Below, piece by piece: positions 11,570 to 22,117 of a DNA stretch of 64,000 nt (position 1 is its first letter; each line of letters starts with the position of its first letter). The stretch is taken from NCBI GenBank assembly GCA_963565915.1, contig OY751495.1, positions 2,728,001 to 2,792,000 on the forward strand, written 5' to 3'. A program made the position numbers and the translations under genes. This DNA is from Entoloma clypeatum. Its lineage: Eukaryota; Basidiomycota; Agaricomycetes; Agaricales; Entolomataceae. Under the pieces are notes generated by a model, which was given only the letters and a program-made list of their open reading frames with translations, made no database searches and was not told where the DNA came from.

Positions 11570-11886
11570 CACTCCTTGGACCCTCCCTGGTGCACAACCG
11601 CCACTCCTTGTGCCCAACGGCCATCTATCATGCCTGCCTCAGCCTAGTTTCACTGCAGGGCTCATTGTTTGTGACACGGCAGCACAATTGTGCTCGTCGC
11701 GTCCATGCGGCGACTCTTTGCTTGATTCTCAGGCTGAACAATTTGTTCAAACCTGAACCGAACCCGAACATCCCAAACATTTTTTTCGGGTTCGTGTTTG
11801 CCCTTCTCCCAAACTGAACATTTTGTTTCTGTTCATGTTCAGATGAAAAATGCCTGAACATGAACCAAACCAAACCATGGCCAGTT

Positions 11887-12455
11887 GTAACAGTTTGTTA
11901 TGGGGGTGAGCTTCCTTAGTCCCACAAGTGCATAAGACCCATTCTATAGCTGAGATAGGGCAGATACAACGTAGTGGTAGACAAGGAGAAAGCTAAGGAA
12001 GTGGCTGTGCTATGTGTAAGCAATGATACCCAGCACATCCGTTACATACCCCCTTTTCAGATTGTATCACAATCTCATCCAAATAAAAAAGCCCCATAGA
12101 AAGGAAGAAAGAAGATATAGAAGTGTATATGTAGGGAAACATACCAGGTCCATATTGGGCATATAAACAGAAGGGAGATCCACACTACAGAGACCAGTGA
12201 AGGACTTGAGTGCGAACCTATGGATCCACCAGGGACCGAGCGATACATGGTCGGTGAGATTACACCAAAGGCCTCCTACCCAGCCATAGCTGGGGTCGTA
12301 CCAAATAATCCAGTCAAGGCCTCCTACTCCATCCATAGGGATGGACCTAAGGGAGGCGTGTAAAGTGGTGGTGAGGCGCGGATGGAACGAGCATGAGTCA
12401 GTGTCAGAAACAAAGTGGGTGAAGGCGAAGTGGGGTCAAAATCGCCAGGAGTGCA
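11887..12455. other. Unassigned repeat-derived stretch, possible short LTR
   Basis: No supportable gene. A 151-bp segment (11896-12046) begins TGTTATGGGG and ends GTTACA, and is followed by TACCCCCTTTTC, which on the minus strand would be a purine tract next to a TG...CA LTR. No second copy or target duplication was found. Nearby, GGCCTCCTAC occurs twice (about 12267 and 12318). Probably degraded element sequence. Confidence 0.3.
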
Positions 12456-12858
12456 TGTTACGGACTCTGCGGTATGCGGACAACATCATCACTTTTACTT
12501 ATCGGCCTGGCTCGGCACCCTCTTACGAGCTTACTATGTCTAATGTCTACTTTTGCAACCTTTGATTCCCAGTCTGACTCACTACCTTTACTTCGTCAGC
12601 CCCTTTAGTATACTTTGCTCCCGCGCTGACTCGCTTTCTGCAGTCATCTTACTTATTGTACATAGCCTTCCGCAGTCGCCTTACTCATGCGCACTGCCTT
12701 CCGAAGTACTGACTCATCCGCTACCGCCTATAGTCAGTACCTATATAAACCTCTTGTACTGTAGTAGATTCCTTAGATTTAGCAATCACATTGCTCTTCG
12801 CCTTTCCACTTTCCTGCATACTCTGCCCGAACCTTGGAACGGTTTGTTAAGCATAACA
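12456..12858 (+). repeat. 5' LTR of Gypsy family G
   Basis: TG...CA borders, a TATA box at 12742-12749 and an adjacent self-complementary primer site identify it. It is the only copy of this LTR in the window and shows no close similarity to the A/B, C or E LTRs apart from the shared layout. Confidence 0.65.
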
Positions 12859-13277
12859 AGTTGCTAAATCTCGTTAGGTTCGCCCAGAGCGAAGAGAGCA
12901 ACTACCAGACGAGTCAAGACGTCGCGCTTCTTTGAAGACTTCACCAGTAACCCATTCGCCTCACCAGAAGCCTGACAGGAGGAGCTAAGTCCTCGAGACA
13001 GTATCAATTTTACACTCATCCAGCAGTACATCGAATCAGAGATCCGTCGCATCCTACAGCAGGTGCTTGACAAAGAACTAGACAACAACCCCATGGCGAA
13101 ATAGCAGAGAGCATCCATCTTGCTCGACAACACCAGATCGCGCGTTACAACACCTGACAGAACGAACTCGAAAGCTTTCGCGTTCAAGAAGGACCTCAGA
13201 CAGGTCGGATCACAGAGATGCAATAATTTTGTAATTCCCATAAGAAATGATCAATATATGATCAAATTACTCCAGGG
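12456..13277 (+). mobile_element. Fragment of Gypsy family G: LTR plus leader/gag remnant
   Basis: A 403-bp LTR (12456-12858) runs from TGTTACGGAC to GCATAACA, has a TATATAAA box (12742-12749), and is followed after AG by the primer site TTGCTAAATCT (12861-12871). That 11-mer is complementary to AGATTTAGCAA at 12775-12785 in the LTR, 33 nt after the TATA box. Downstream sequence to 13277 looks like a degraded leader and gag start, with no long frame. The remainder is replaced by the Tc1/mariner element. No 5-bp flanking duplication is visible, as expected for a truncated element. Confidence 0.65.
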
Positions 13278-14708
13278 ACTCATTGAATCAGTTTTGTGAG
13301 TATGTACAATAAATACAGTATTTTATACTTTAGTACTTGGTATTACCCTCCTTAGCTTTGATTACTGCCTCTACCCTTCTTGGCATACTTTCTATCAGGT
13401 TTTGACACACTTCTGGCTCTATATTATTCCACACCTCTGCTGCTCTGTCCCAAATCTCCCAGACTCCCTTGGGTGGTGTTGGATATTCATTCAACTTCCT
13501 TTTAATATGAACCCAGAGGTGTTCAATAGGATTGAGGTCTGGGGACTGTGCAGGCCAATCCAGCAGAGCAATATTCTTGCTGTCCATCCATTTTTTGGCC
13601 TTCTTGGAGGTGTGCTTGGGGTCATTGTCCTGCTGAAAAATGATCTCCTCTTCAGAGATTCCACTCTCCTCCATGCTGGGCAGCAAATTGTCCTCCAAAA
13701 TGGACACATACTGATCAGCATCCATCCTCCCCTCAACCTCTGCAAGTCTCCCCACACCTTCCCAACCCATACAACCCCAAACCATAATATTTCCTCCCCC
13801 AAACTTGACTGTGCCCTGAACCTCTCTTTCAATAAGCCCCTCACCCTTCTTTTTCCAGATCCATTCCTTGCCATCTGACCCAAACCTGTTGATTTTGGTC
13901 TCATCTGACCAAATGACCCTCTTCCAGTCCTCCACTGTCCATTCCCTGTGCTTCATAGCAAATGCCAACCGCCTCTTCCGATGTATGGCCTTTAAGAAAG
14001 GTCTTTTCTTCTTTGTTACAGCCTTGAATTCATGTTTTCTGAGAACCCTTCTCACAGTTTCTGGGGAGACAGGATTGGAGATGACAGTGTTGATGTGTTT
14101 GGTAGCCTGCACAGCATTGGAGGCTCTCCCTGAGGTGATTTGTGAAAGTATGTTTCGTGTGTTGGTGGGAGAAAGCTTGGATGGACGACCACCAGAAGAG
14201 AGATTGCGATGAGGAAGAAGATTCTGAAGCACTCTGGAGACAGTTGGTTGGCTGACACCCAGGTTAGAGGCAATATGACAAGTGGAGTGACCATTGGAGG
14301 CCAGAGAAAGAATGTTTTCCTTGTGGGAAGAGGAGATAGGGTGCATGATTAATTATGGAGGCTGTTGAGGTTGGATTCTTCTTATACAACTTTCCTTGAC
14401 AACCCATCAGGGTTCTATTCAAGTTCCATCAGTAAGTCATGACAACTGGTTACCATACAACCAGTGAAGCATTTGATTCTGATAATTGCCATAGGTACTC
14501 ACAAAACTGATTCAATGAGTTGCTGATTTAATTTAATCATATCTCCATGGATTCTGATCTAAATCATATGATTCCTTTATATTCTGAAAGCCCTGAAGTA
14601 GGGCTTTCAATTATATACCAAAGGTTTAATTCAATTGGTATTCTTTGCAGAGTTATCTTGAAGGTATTCAAAAAGCAACAAACATTGAATCAGTTTTGTG
14701 AGGCACTG
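13278..14708 (-). mobile_element. Tc1/mariner element, left end apparently missing
   Basis: The transposase gene is bracketed by a 25-bp perfect inverted repeat (13278-13302 and 14496-14520; core ATTGAATCAGTTTTGTGAG). A third copy, in the orientation of the left one, lies at 14684-14702 and runs into GGCACTG then TA (14709-14710): a canonical CAGTGCC terminus with a TA target. To the right the sequence continues as Gypsy C LTR exactly where the intact C LTR has TAAGAGATAAAAC, so the element inserted at a TA in that LTR. The matching left CAGTGCC end and left half of that LTR are absent, so the left side is rearranged. Confidence 0.8.
13330..14346 (-). CDS. Tc1/mariner transposase, DD34E
   Basis: 338 codons, the usual size for the family. 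The N-terminus has a paired helix-turn-helix (NILSLASNGHSTCHIASNLG and a second HTH around residues 60-110) that would bind the inverted repeats. The catalytic DDE_3 domain shows WSDETKI (D148), QQDNDPKH (D240) and NPIEHLW (E275). The 34 residues between D240 and E275 define the DD34E class. It would cut and paste the element into TA dinucleotides. There is no internal stop or frameshift, so the protein could be active even though one end of the element is lost. The start MHPISSSHK follows a short untranslated stretch from the right inner repeat. Confidence 0.95.
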   Translation of the reverse strand: MHPISSSHKENILSLASNGHSTCHIASNLGVSQPTVSRVLQNLLPHRNLSSGGRPSKLSPTNTRNILSQITSGRASNAVQATKHINTVISNPVSPETVRRVLRKHEFKAVTKKKRPFLKAIHRKRRLAFAMKHREWTVEDWKRVIWSDETKINRFGSDGKEWIWKKKGEGLIEREVQGTVKFGGGNIMVWGCMGWEGVGRLAEVEGRMDADQYVSILEDNLLPSMEESGISEEEIIFQQDNDPKHTSKKAKKWMDSKNIALLDWPAQSPDLNPIEHLWVHIKRKLNEYPTPPKGVWEIWDRAAEVWNNIEPEVCQNLIESMPRRVEAVIKAKEGNTKY

Positions 14709-14710
14709 TA

Positions 14711-14981
14711 AGAGATAAAACAAGACACATGAATGATGAGCAATGATCGGGAGTAGCGATGAAGGATGAATGGAAACAAGATGAATGATAGTACCTGTAA
14801 TCCGACGTGCGGAGTAGCGGATGGGGGCGGAGTCGTCGGATGCGGAGAGGCGGATAAGATGTCGGAGACAGCGGAGACAGCGGAGACAGCGGATACGATC
14901 GGAGGACGTCGGAGATGGTGGAATAGAAAGGAGAGGAAGAAAGGAAAGGAAAAGTAAAAAGTGAAAGTGGTTGCCCTTACA
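14711..14981 (-). repeat. Truncated 3' LTR of Gypsy C
   Basis: Matches the right LTR from its internal TAAGAGATAAAAC to the end GGTTGCCCTTACA; about 178 bp of the other end is missing beyond the Tc1 insertion. It holds many CGGA motifs, including a tandem CGGAGACAG triplet near 14864-14890. The end coordinate is accurate to within about 1 bp. Confidence 0.85.
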
Positions 14982-14992
14982 TCACCCCCCCT

Positions 14993-16314
14993 TCAAGGCA
15001 CGGCGTCTCGACGTGTCAGGCGAAACGAGTCGAATATCGCGGCGGTGATCCGCCGCGGAGCTCCCGGATGGCATCGGTAGAAGTCTCGGACTAGGCGCGG
15101 AGCGTGGACATTGTCTTCTGCTTCCCAGGAATTCTCTTCGTAGCCATATCTCTTCCATTTGACCAAGAATTGAAGCTTGCCTCAATGCAGTCGGCTGTCC
15201 AAGAGGTTTTCAACAGCATACTCCAATTCTTCTCCGACTACCGTCGGAGGCGGAGGAGAGTGGACTTGGCATCGGAAAGGGTCGTCAGGAACTAGTGAAA
15301 GTTTGACGACATGGAATACTGGGTGAACGCGGGACATGGAGGGGGGAAGGCAAAGTTCGTAGGCATGTGTTCCGACAGGTCGGACCACTGGGAAAGGGCC
15401 TACGTATCGATGTGCAAGTTTCTTTGTGGGTCGGGTGGTTTTGAGGTCTGATGAGTCTAAAAAGACCTTGTCCCCCGGGCGGAATGTCGGAGTGGTGCTC
15501 CGATGCTGGTTGTAGTATCGCGCCATGTCGTCTTTTGCCTTTGTCAGTGCTGCGCGAGCCTCCTCTAGAGCGGACTTCATCCGCTGGCTGAAATCCACTA
15601 CTGCCTCAATCTCCGTCCGCTTCTCGCGAGGTTCGAATCCCATGCGTGGATGGCGGCCGGTGTCAATGTAGAATGGAGTTTGACGTGTCGATGCGTGAAC
15701 ATGGTTGTTGTATGCAAATTCCGCCATCGGAAGCCATTCGTCCCAATTGTCTTGACGTTCATTGACGAATAGGCGAAGGTATTGTTCCAATCCTTGATTG
15801 ACCCACTCCGTCTGTCCATCCGACTGCGGATGGTAGGCTGTCGAGGCAGCAACCTTAATGTTAAGCAGCCTGTATAGTTTGCGCGTGAACTTGGCGACAA
15901 ACTGTGGTCCTCGGTCGGAGCCAATGGCCTCCGGTAGTCTGTGGAGTTTCCAGACATTTTGAACATAGGAGCGTGCAGTCCCAAGTGCGGAGATGTCGGA
16001 GTGCGTCGGGATGAAGTGTCCCCGCTTCCCTACTGAGTCCACTACGACCATGATAGCGTCGTAGCCGTGGGCTTCTGGTAGTTCAGTAATGAAGTCAACA
16101 CTGGTTACTTGCCATCGCTCTGTGGGGACCGGTAGCGGATTGAGCTCTCCAGAGGGCGGAGTGCGTCGGACCTTGGTGCGGAGGCATGGGTCGCATGTCT
16201 TGCAATATTGACCTATTAAACGAGACATGTGTGGCCACCAGTAATTGCGCGACACCAGTTCCAAGGTTTTCCACCGTCCAGGATGTCCGGCCACTGGAGT
16301 GTCATGATGTTGTG
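14993..16314 (-). pseudogene. Gypsy C pol, part 2: integrase and broken chromodomain
   Basis: 370-codon open frame plus its in-frame continuation. Integrase zinc-finger HPGRWKTLELVSRNYWWP and CKTCDPCLRTK, core motifs TSVDFITELP, SDRGPQF and SDGQTEWVNQ with the catalytic D, D and E, then HRYVGPFPVV. A chromodomain follows (LEYAVENLLDSRLH), is interrupted by TGA at 15182-15184, then continues in the same frame with QFLVKWKRYGYEENSWE to a stop near 14993. The stop is compatible with CGA to TGA. Copia-1 removes the N-terminal codons; across the insertion site the frame reads through HWILTQ and HHDTPVAGHPG when one TTGTG copy is removed. Confidence 0.88.
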
Positions 16315-16627
16315 TGTTGAAACTTTTCCATCACATAGATTAGATTAGATTAGATTAGATTATATCACGTGACCTTAGACATCTTCGATTACATACTTAT
16401 TTGGTTGGTACAAACAGTAGTACGGTATATAAGACCAGGAAACTGTCAATATCAACAAGTTGTCTCTTGACTCTTAACCAGCTCCATCGCTCTTACCAGC
16501 CTCAACCGCTCTCACCAGCCTCACCCCTCCAAACCATGTAAGTGGCTAGAACGGTTATGTAGAGTACTTCCACTGTAGCTGTGTTGCTCAGTACATCTGT
16601 GGCTAGCGCCCAGGTGGAACTTCAACA
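16315..16627 (+). repeat. 5' LTR of Copia-1
   Basis: 313 bp from TGTTGAAAC to CTTCAACA, so the ends are inverted TGTTGAA/TTCAACA. It carries a (TTAGA) microsatellite near 16335-16362, a TATATAAGA box near 16434, and a CT-rich stretch with repeated ACCAGCCTC. It matches the Copia-2 and Copia-3 LTRs closely. Confidence 0.95.
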
Positions 16628-16640
16628 GGTTATGGGCCCC
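16628..16640 (+). promoter_or_regulatory. Copia primer-binding site, half-tRNA(iMet) type
   Basis: GGTTATGGGCCCC begins directly after the LTR. It is complementary to GGGCCCATAACC, the anticodon arm of eukaryotic initiator tRNA(Met), with CAT as the anticodon. This agrees with the cleaved half-tRNA primer known for Drosophila copia. The same sequence follows the 5' LTR of Copia-2 (minus strand, 40409-40421). Confidence 0.75.
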
Positions 16641-16993
16641 GGATAGCAGAGGGACCTGGGAACGCTGGCAACAGCAAGTACCTGCCCACTCTACCCTGGT
16701 TGGCAAAGAACCGATCGAAAGATCTAGGTTCTGAGTCATACTTCTTCACATATGAACCTGGGAAACGTCATTACGACAAGTACCTGTCATGAAGCGTCCC
16801 TAAGGGGATTGACTTAGTACACATCATGTGGAAAAGTCGATCGTTCCTCATACACTTCTGACACACAAAAGGGTTTTTCCCATGACCGCTATTCCTGAAG
16901 GGAATATGTCATGAGGAATCATTTACTTGTTTTTCTCAAAATCAAATTCATTATCACTGATTGGGAAAAAACCCTTTTTCAGATTCATTAACA

Positions 16994-19900
16994 ATGTCTA
17001 CCTCTCGCTCTGCTCTTGACATCATCACCCCCTTCGACGGCATCGACTACCAAAGCTGGGCCGAAAGGATGAAGTCCTACCTCCTCCATCAAGGAGTCTG
17101 GCGCCTTGTTTCTGGCGACATCCCCCGCCCTGTCATCGCTGATTTTACCACCACGGTCTCCACCCCTGGGGCCACTGCTGCTGCTCCCCCTGTGCTGGCT
17201 ACCATGGTCGACCAGCCCGGCTTCCGCAAGGAAGAAAAAGCCTGGATCAGGGACGACGACGTAGCTCTCGGTGCGATATGCCTGAAGGTCTCTGAGGCGA
17301 TCAGACGCCACATCAAAGACAGCACCTCGGCGCTTGACGCATGGGCAGCGTTGAAGGATGCCTATTCCAAGGTATCCCCGGCCATCATCTTCGGCGACTT
17401 CAAGGCCGCCGCCACATACAAACTATCTGGACGCGACCCCGTGCCTGAAATCGAGCGCCTAGGGTCACTCTTTGCTCGTCTCAGCGAGTCGAACTTCGAC
17501 GTGCCCGACATGATGCAAGCAATGATCCTTGCCAACGCCATCCCTGACGCATGGTCCTCGCTCTCCACCGCTCTCTTCCAGGTGTACGACGCTGACGACT
17601 TCACGTGGAAAGGAGTTGCCGAAAGCATCATCTCGGAATACAGGCGCAAGTATTCGGTCAGGTCTACTCATGCGTCCAATGAGCAGGCCCGGAAAATTTC
17701 CGGGACAAAGCGAAAGGGGCAGGACCCCAAATGGGAAAAGCAGCAAAAGCCGAGTACCTCGCAGAACGATGCTGACGAGCAGCCTAACTCGGCTGACCCA
17801 AGTACCGCTTCTGAAAAGAAGAAGGGAAAGGGACGCTGGTGCAATCAGAAGAAGGGAAAGGGACGCTGGTGCAATCAGAAGAAAAGTGCTAACAATGCAG
17901 ACAACACGTCCGACCATGTGGAAGAAACAGTCGAGTTTGTTGCTCCTGCCATCCACTTCCCCCCTCTTCCGGCACCGTCCTTCATCACCGTCACTGGCCG
18001 CGGGAAAATGACAAGTACCGCACAGCCCGATTCCGGAAAAATGCAGTCGCTCCTGCAACGCATGAACCCGCCTCCTTCTCAGTACACCAGACTTCCATCT
18101 GGAAAACCGTCTGTGTGGAAAAAGAACGATCATGTCCGTAAACTCGCGCGGAACATTGGTGCTCGTCCCTCAGGGTCAAACCTTCGAATTCTGGATACGA
18201 TTATCCCAGAAGAAGATGGAAGACCATCCAAGCAGCGTCGAGTCACTCCGCCTTTGGATGACTCCCTCAGGATGATGGACATAGACCATCAAAGCGAGCG
18301 GATGGGGCCGGAACAATTCGAAGATGGGCTGATTGAACTTGACGGTTCGTCACATTCTTCTCTCAAACTTGACCAAATGGGAAACACTAATAATCACACA
18401 CAGACATTTGAATATACATTAGCTAGTACCAATGCAGATAGTATAGATCTCTTTAGTGATGATCTGTACAAAAAATATATCAAACATTTCGCGTCCTGCA
18501 CACACTGCAAAGAGAGAGAACGCGCTCAGTGGATCTTAGATTCCGGCGCATCATTACACTTTACCCATGAGTTTAAAGACTTCGCGTACTACAGGCCTCT
18601 CAAGGCTAAGCGATTTGTCCAAACAGCTGCAAAGGGAAAGAAACTGGAAATTCTCGGAGTTGGAGCCGTTCCAGTATGGCATACCCTAAATGGGGAAGTA
18701 AAAACTCATCTTCTCCGACCTGTATTCTACATTCCGGACATGGACACACGCCTATTGTCCCTAGGCGTCTTCCTTAATCACGGTTACAAAGTAGACGGAA
18801 TGCGTGGAGAAATCAACATCTCCAAAGGACAGAACAAAATACAGTTCTCGCCTCACATTCTCGGACAAACCATTTATTGGTTAGACACTGAAATACGCTA
18901 TGACCAAATCCACACGATCTCTAGCAAAATCACTGTCGAAACCTGGCATAAACGCCTTGGCCACCCAAATAACCAGGTGCTCAACAAGATTCCCACCAGT
19001 ACCAAAGGAGTACCCAGAACGTTAGTACGTGAGAAATCACAGGAAAGCTGCACGGGGTGTCTAAAAGGGAAAATGCCGAATCAATCTTATTCTAACTCGA
19101 TGACGAGGGCTGTCAAACCCTTTGATTTGATCCATTCGGATTTAAAGCAGATATCCACGGCATCGTACCATAAGTACAAATGTTTTTGGATGATTTTTCA
19201 TCCCATGTCTGGGTCGTCTTGCTTAAAAAAAAGTCAGGCGCCATCACGGCGCTGAAACAATTCCTTGCGATGATCCAGAATCAATTTGCCGCTACCCCTA
19301 AAAAATGGCGGGTTGATGGAGGTGGAGAATTTGATGAATACAAGGATGTACTTGCCGATCATGGAATTCTGATCGACGTCACACTCCCATATCAGCATCA
19401 GCAGAATGGTAGAGCAGAACGGATAAATCGAACTCTGTGGGAAAAATCTCAGGCATTACGCTTCGACGCATGCTTACCACCTATGTGGTGGGAATTCTGC
19501 CTGGAACATGCAGCATTTCTCTACAACAGAACCCCCATGCAGCGTCTTGAATGGAAAACCCCTCACTTCAAAGTGACCAATGAGATTCCCGACATGTCCA
19601 GCGTCAGAGTCTTCGGATGTCAGGCATATGTATATATCCCAAAGGAGAAACGAAGGAACTCCCTGGAGTCAAGGTCCCGACTGATGATTTATCTCGGATC
19701 GAAACCAGGGGTCAAAGGATACCGCTTCATGGATCCTGAGACCAATACAATTTTCATGGGTGGAAAAGCTATCTTTGATGAAAGCAAGTACCCTAGATGC
19801 CACATCGACCCTTTGCCAGAAAACCATCCAGAAATGGAAAACCCAGAGCCAGCTGATGAGTTTGAGGATCTCATTCCCGGCAGCAATGATGACGATAGTC

Positions 19901-21741
19901 ACAACGAAACACCTCATGACCCAGTTCGCATTGAACAGGATCAACCTGAATCAGACAACGAACTGCCTGCCAATGAGCCTGATGACGAACCGTGAGTACC
20001 CACTCCGGAACCCGAGCAAGTACCAGATCGACCGATCAGGGAACGACGAGTTCGGAAGATGCCAGGAAGCATCTATGGGGAAGACACTCCAGCGTCTGAT
20101 CTTGAAAAATTAGATCGAAGACGGAGATTGGGCGGTCAAACGGCATGGATGAATGACCTCCTGATGGAGGCAATATCAGTCCAAGTTGGCATCGTTGAAA
20201 TGTCCCATAAAGACATATACCCTCTTCCAAATAAAGAAGACTGGTATGCGGCTGAACGTAAAGAACTAGACATGCTCAAACGCCGCGGGGTGATCACGGA
20301 GCTAGTACCCCTGCCTGCAGGAAGGAAAGCTCTAAGGAACAAATGGGTTTACAACGAAAAGTCCGACGGGCGTCTGAAAGCACGCCTCGTCGCAAAAGGC
20401 TTTTCACAGGTAGAAGGGATCGACTTTGATCAGATCTTCTCACCAGTCGTGAGATATGAAACTGTCTGACTAATACTGGCATTGACAGCCCTTGAAGGGT
20501 GGTTCATGACACTCTTGGACGTCTCATCAGCCTTCCTCTATGGAACGCTCCTTGAGGTAATCTACATGCGACAGCCTGAGGGCTACATAGTAAAAGGGAA
20601 AGAACACCTCGTGTACCGACTATACAAAGCCTTATATGGACTTAAGCAGGCCACATTAGCCTGGTGGAGAGAACTTGATTCCTCCATGAAAAAGCTTGGC
20701 TTTGTCCGGCTTCACTCCGATGCGGGAGTGTTCATTCACAAAAGTACCAATGGGGAAATTGTAATCGCCGTCATCTATGTCGACGACTCTGCTTTTCTCG
20801 GCACAAACCGGGAATATACGCTAGAGAAAAAGAAGGCCTTCATGACCACATGGGAATGTAGGGACCTAGGGCACCTTGTGCCTGGTGGGGAACCAAAAGA
20901 GTTTCTTTCAATCCAGATAAGGCAACATGGGAAGAGAATCTTCATTGATCAAGTACCTTACCTTGAAAAAATACTCACACGCATGGGGATGAGTGAATCC
21001 AATGCGACCCATACCCCACTCCCTACGGGCTACAAACCCATGGCGTCCGAAGATCAACCTAATGCGGAACTCCGATCCAAGTACCAATCCGTCATCGGAT
21101 CACTCCTATATCTGATGATCGGAACGAGGCCTGACATCTGCTTTGCCGTAATCAAAATGTCTCAATTTTCCGCAAATCCCACCAAACGCCATTTAGAAGT
21201 GGCTAGGGATATTTGCAGATATTTAAAAGCAACAAAAGATTATGCAATCATGTATGATGGGGACTCAGGGAAAGGGATCTATGCGTTCACAGACTCCGAC
21301 TGGGCATCAGATGAAAACACGAGGAGGTCTACCACCGGCTTCTTCATATCACTGGCGTCTGGAGCGATAACATGGGTCTCATCGGCGCAAAAGACCATCG
21401 CCCTCTCTTCTACAGAAGCAGAATATATGGCGCTATCAGATTGCAGTCGCGCAGCAACATGGCTGAGAAGCATGCTCGCCGAACTTGGAATGCAGATCGG
21501 ATCAGTACCGATCTATGGAGATAACAACGGCTCCGTCTTTATCGCATCCAACCCTGTGACTGAGAAGCGATCCAAGCACATCGACGTGCGATTCCACTTT
21601 GTCAGAGAAAAAGTATCTGAATGCATTATCACGGTCGAATTCATTGAAGGAGTGAATAACCCTGCAGACCTTTTAACTAAGAATCTGGGGAAAATCCTCT
21701 TCAACAAGTTTATCCCGTACTTCGGATTACTAAAAAACTAA
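16994..21741 (+). pseudogene. Copia-1 gag-pol, frameshifted and with two stops
   Basis: Start at MSTSRSALD (16994), shared with Copia-2. Gag (to about 18510), protease WILDSGASLHFT (about 18531), GAG-pre-integrase HKRLGHP and CTGC follow in the first frame to 19255. A 10-nt deletion near 19185 compared with Copia-2 moves the integrase (VDGGGEFDEY, NGRAERINRTLWE) to another frame (19180-19992). TGA at 19993-19995 and TGA at 20467-20469 stand where Copia-2 has CGA. RT (YVDDSAFLG) and RNase H (STEAEYMAL) follow to 21741. There is also a tandem duplication of GKGRWCNQKK in gag. The same three lesions occur in Copia-3. Confidence 0.93.
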
Positions 21742-21809
21742 GACGAAGAAAAGTACCTATATGGGAAAAAGTAAGATGTATTTAGAAGTATGTACTAAAT
21801 ATGGGGGGG

Positions 21810-22117
21810 TGTTGAAACTTTTCCATCACATAGATTAGATTAGATTAGATTATATCACGTGACCTTAGACATCTTCGATTACATACTTATTTGGTTGGTA
21901 CAAACAGTAGTACGGTATATAAGACCAGGAAACTGTCAATATCAACAAGTTGTCTCTTGACTCTTAACCAGCTCCATCGCTCTTACCAGCCTCAACCGCT
22001 CTCACCAGCCTCACCCCTCCAAACCATGTAAGTGGCTAGAACGGTTATGTAGAGTACTTCCACTGTAGCTGTGTTGCTCAGTACATCTGTGGCTAGCGCC
22101 CAGGTGGAACTTCAACA
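21810..22117 (+). repeat. 3' LTR of Copia-1
   Basis: 308 bp, the same as the 5' LTR less one TTAGA unit. It is followed by TTGTG, the target duplication, and then the Gypsy C reading frame. Confidence 0.95.

Larger units (their letters stand above)
4775..11886. mobile_element. Non-autonomous inverted-repeat element with a 20-bp minisatellite, split by Gypsy B
   Basis: The ends form an imperfect inverted repeat: AACTGGCCACGGTCTGG at 4775 and its near-complement ending at 11886. Inside each end lie subterminal repeats of GTTCAGG/GAACATGAACC type (about 4795-4925 and 11735-11870). The core (about 4975-5412, continuing at 11570-11640) is an array of about 20-bp units built on CCCAACGGCC. Gypsy B is inserted in the array with a perfect CACTC duplication. 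No transposase is present. I could not find a convincing target duplication outside the ends, so the class is uncertain; a hAT-like element is the best guess. Confidence 0.6.
16315..22117 (+). mobile_element. Copia-1: Ty1/Copia element with intact LTRs but broken coding region
   Basis: LTRs at 16315-16627 (313 bp) and 21810-22117 (308 bp) differ only, as far as I can see, by one 5-bp unit of a TTAGA repeat. A perfect duplication TTGTG (16310-16314 and 22118-22122) lies inside the integrase gene of Gypsy C. A half-tRNA primer site follows the 5' LTR and a G-run (ATGGGGGGG, 21801-21809) precedes the 3' LTR. Gag-pol contains a 10-nt deletion and two nonsense codons, so this copy cannot encode a working polyprotein, yet its structure shows normal retrotransposition. 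Confidence 0.95.

Noticed and set aside
4767..11894. An 8-bp target duplication for the first minisatellite element
   Set aside because: The flanks TGGCTCTA and GTAACAGT do not match, so I did not claim a class for it on that basis.
11896..12046. A confident solo LTR call
   Set aside because: TG...CA-like ends and a nearby purine tract exist, but there is no second copy and no 5-bp duplication, so it is only mentioned as possible.
17465..18133. A 222-codon minus-strand frame opposite Copia-1 gag
   Set aside because: Shadow of the gag coding sequence; the same shadow appears opposite the other Copia copies.
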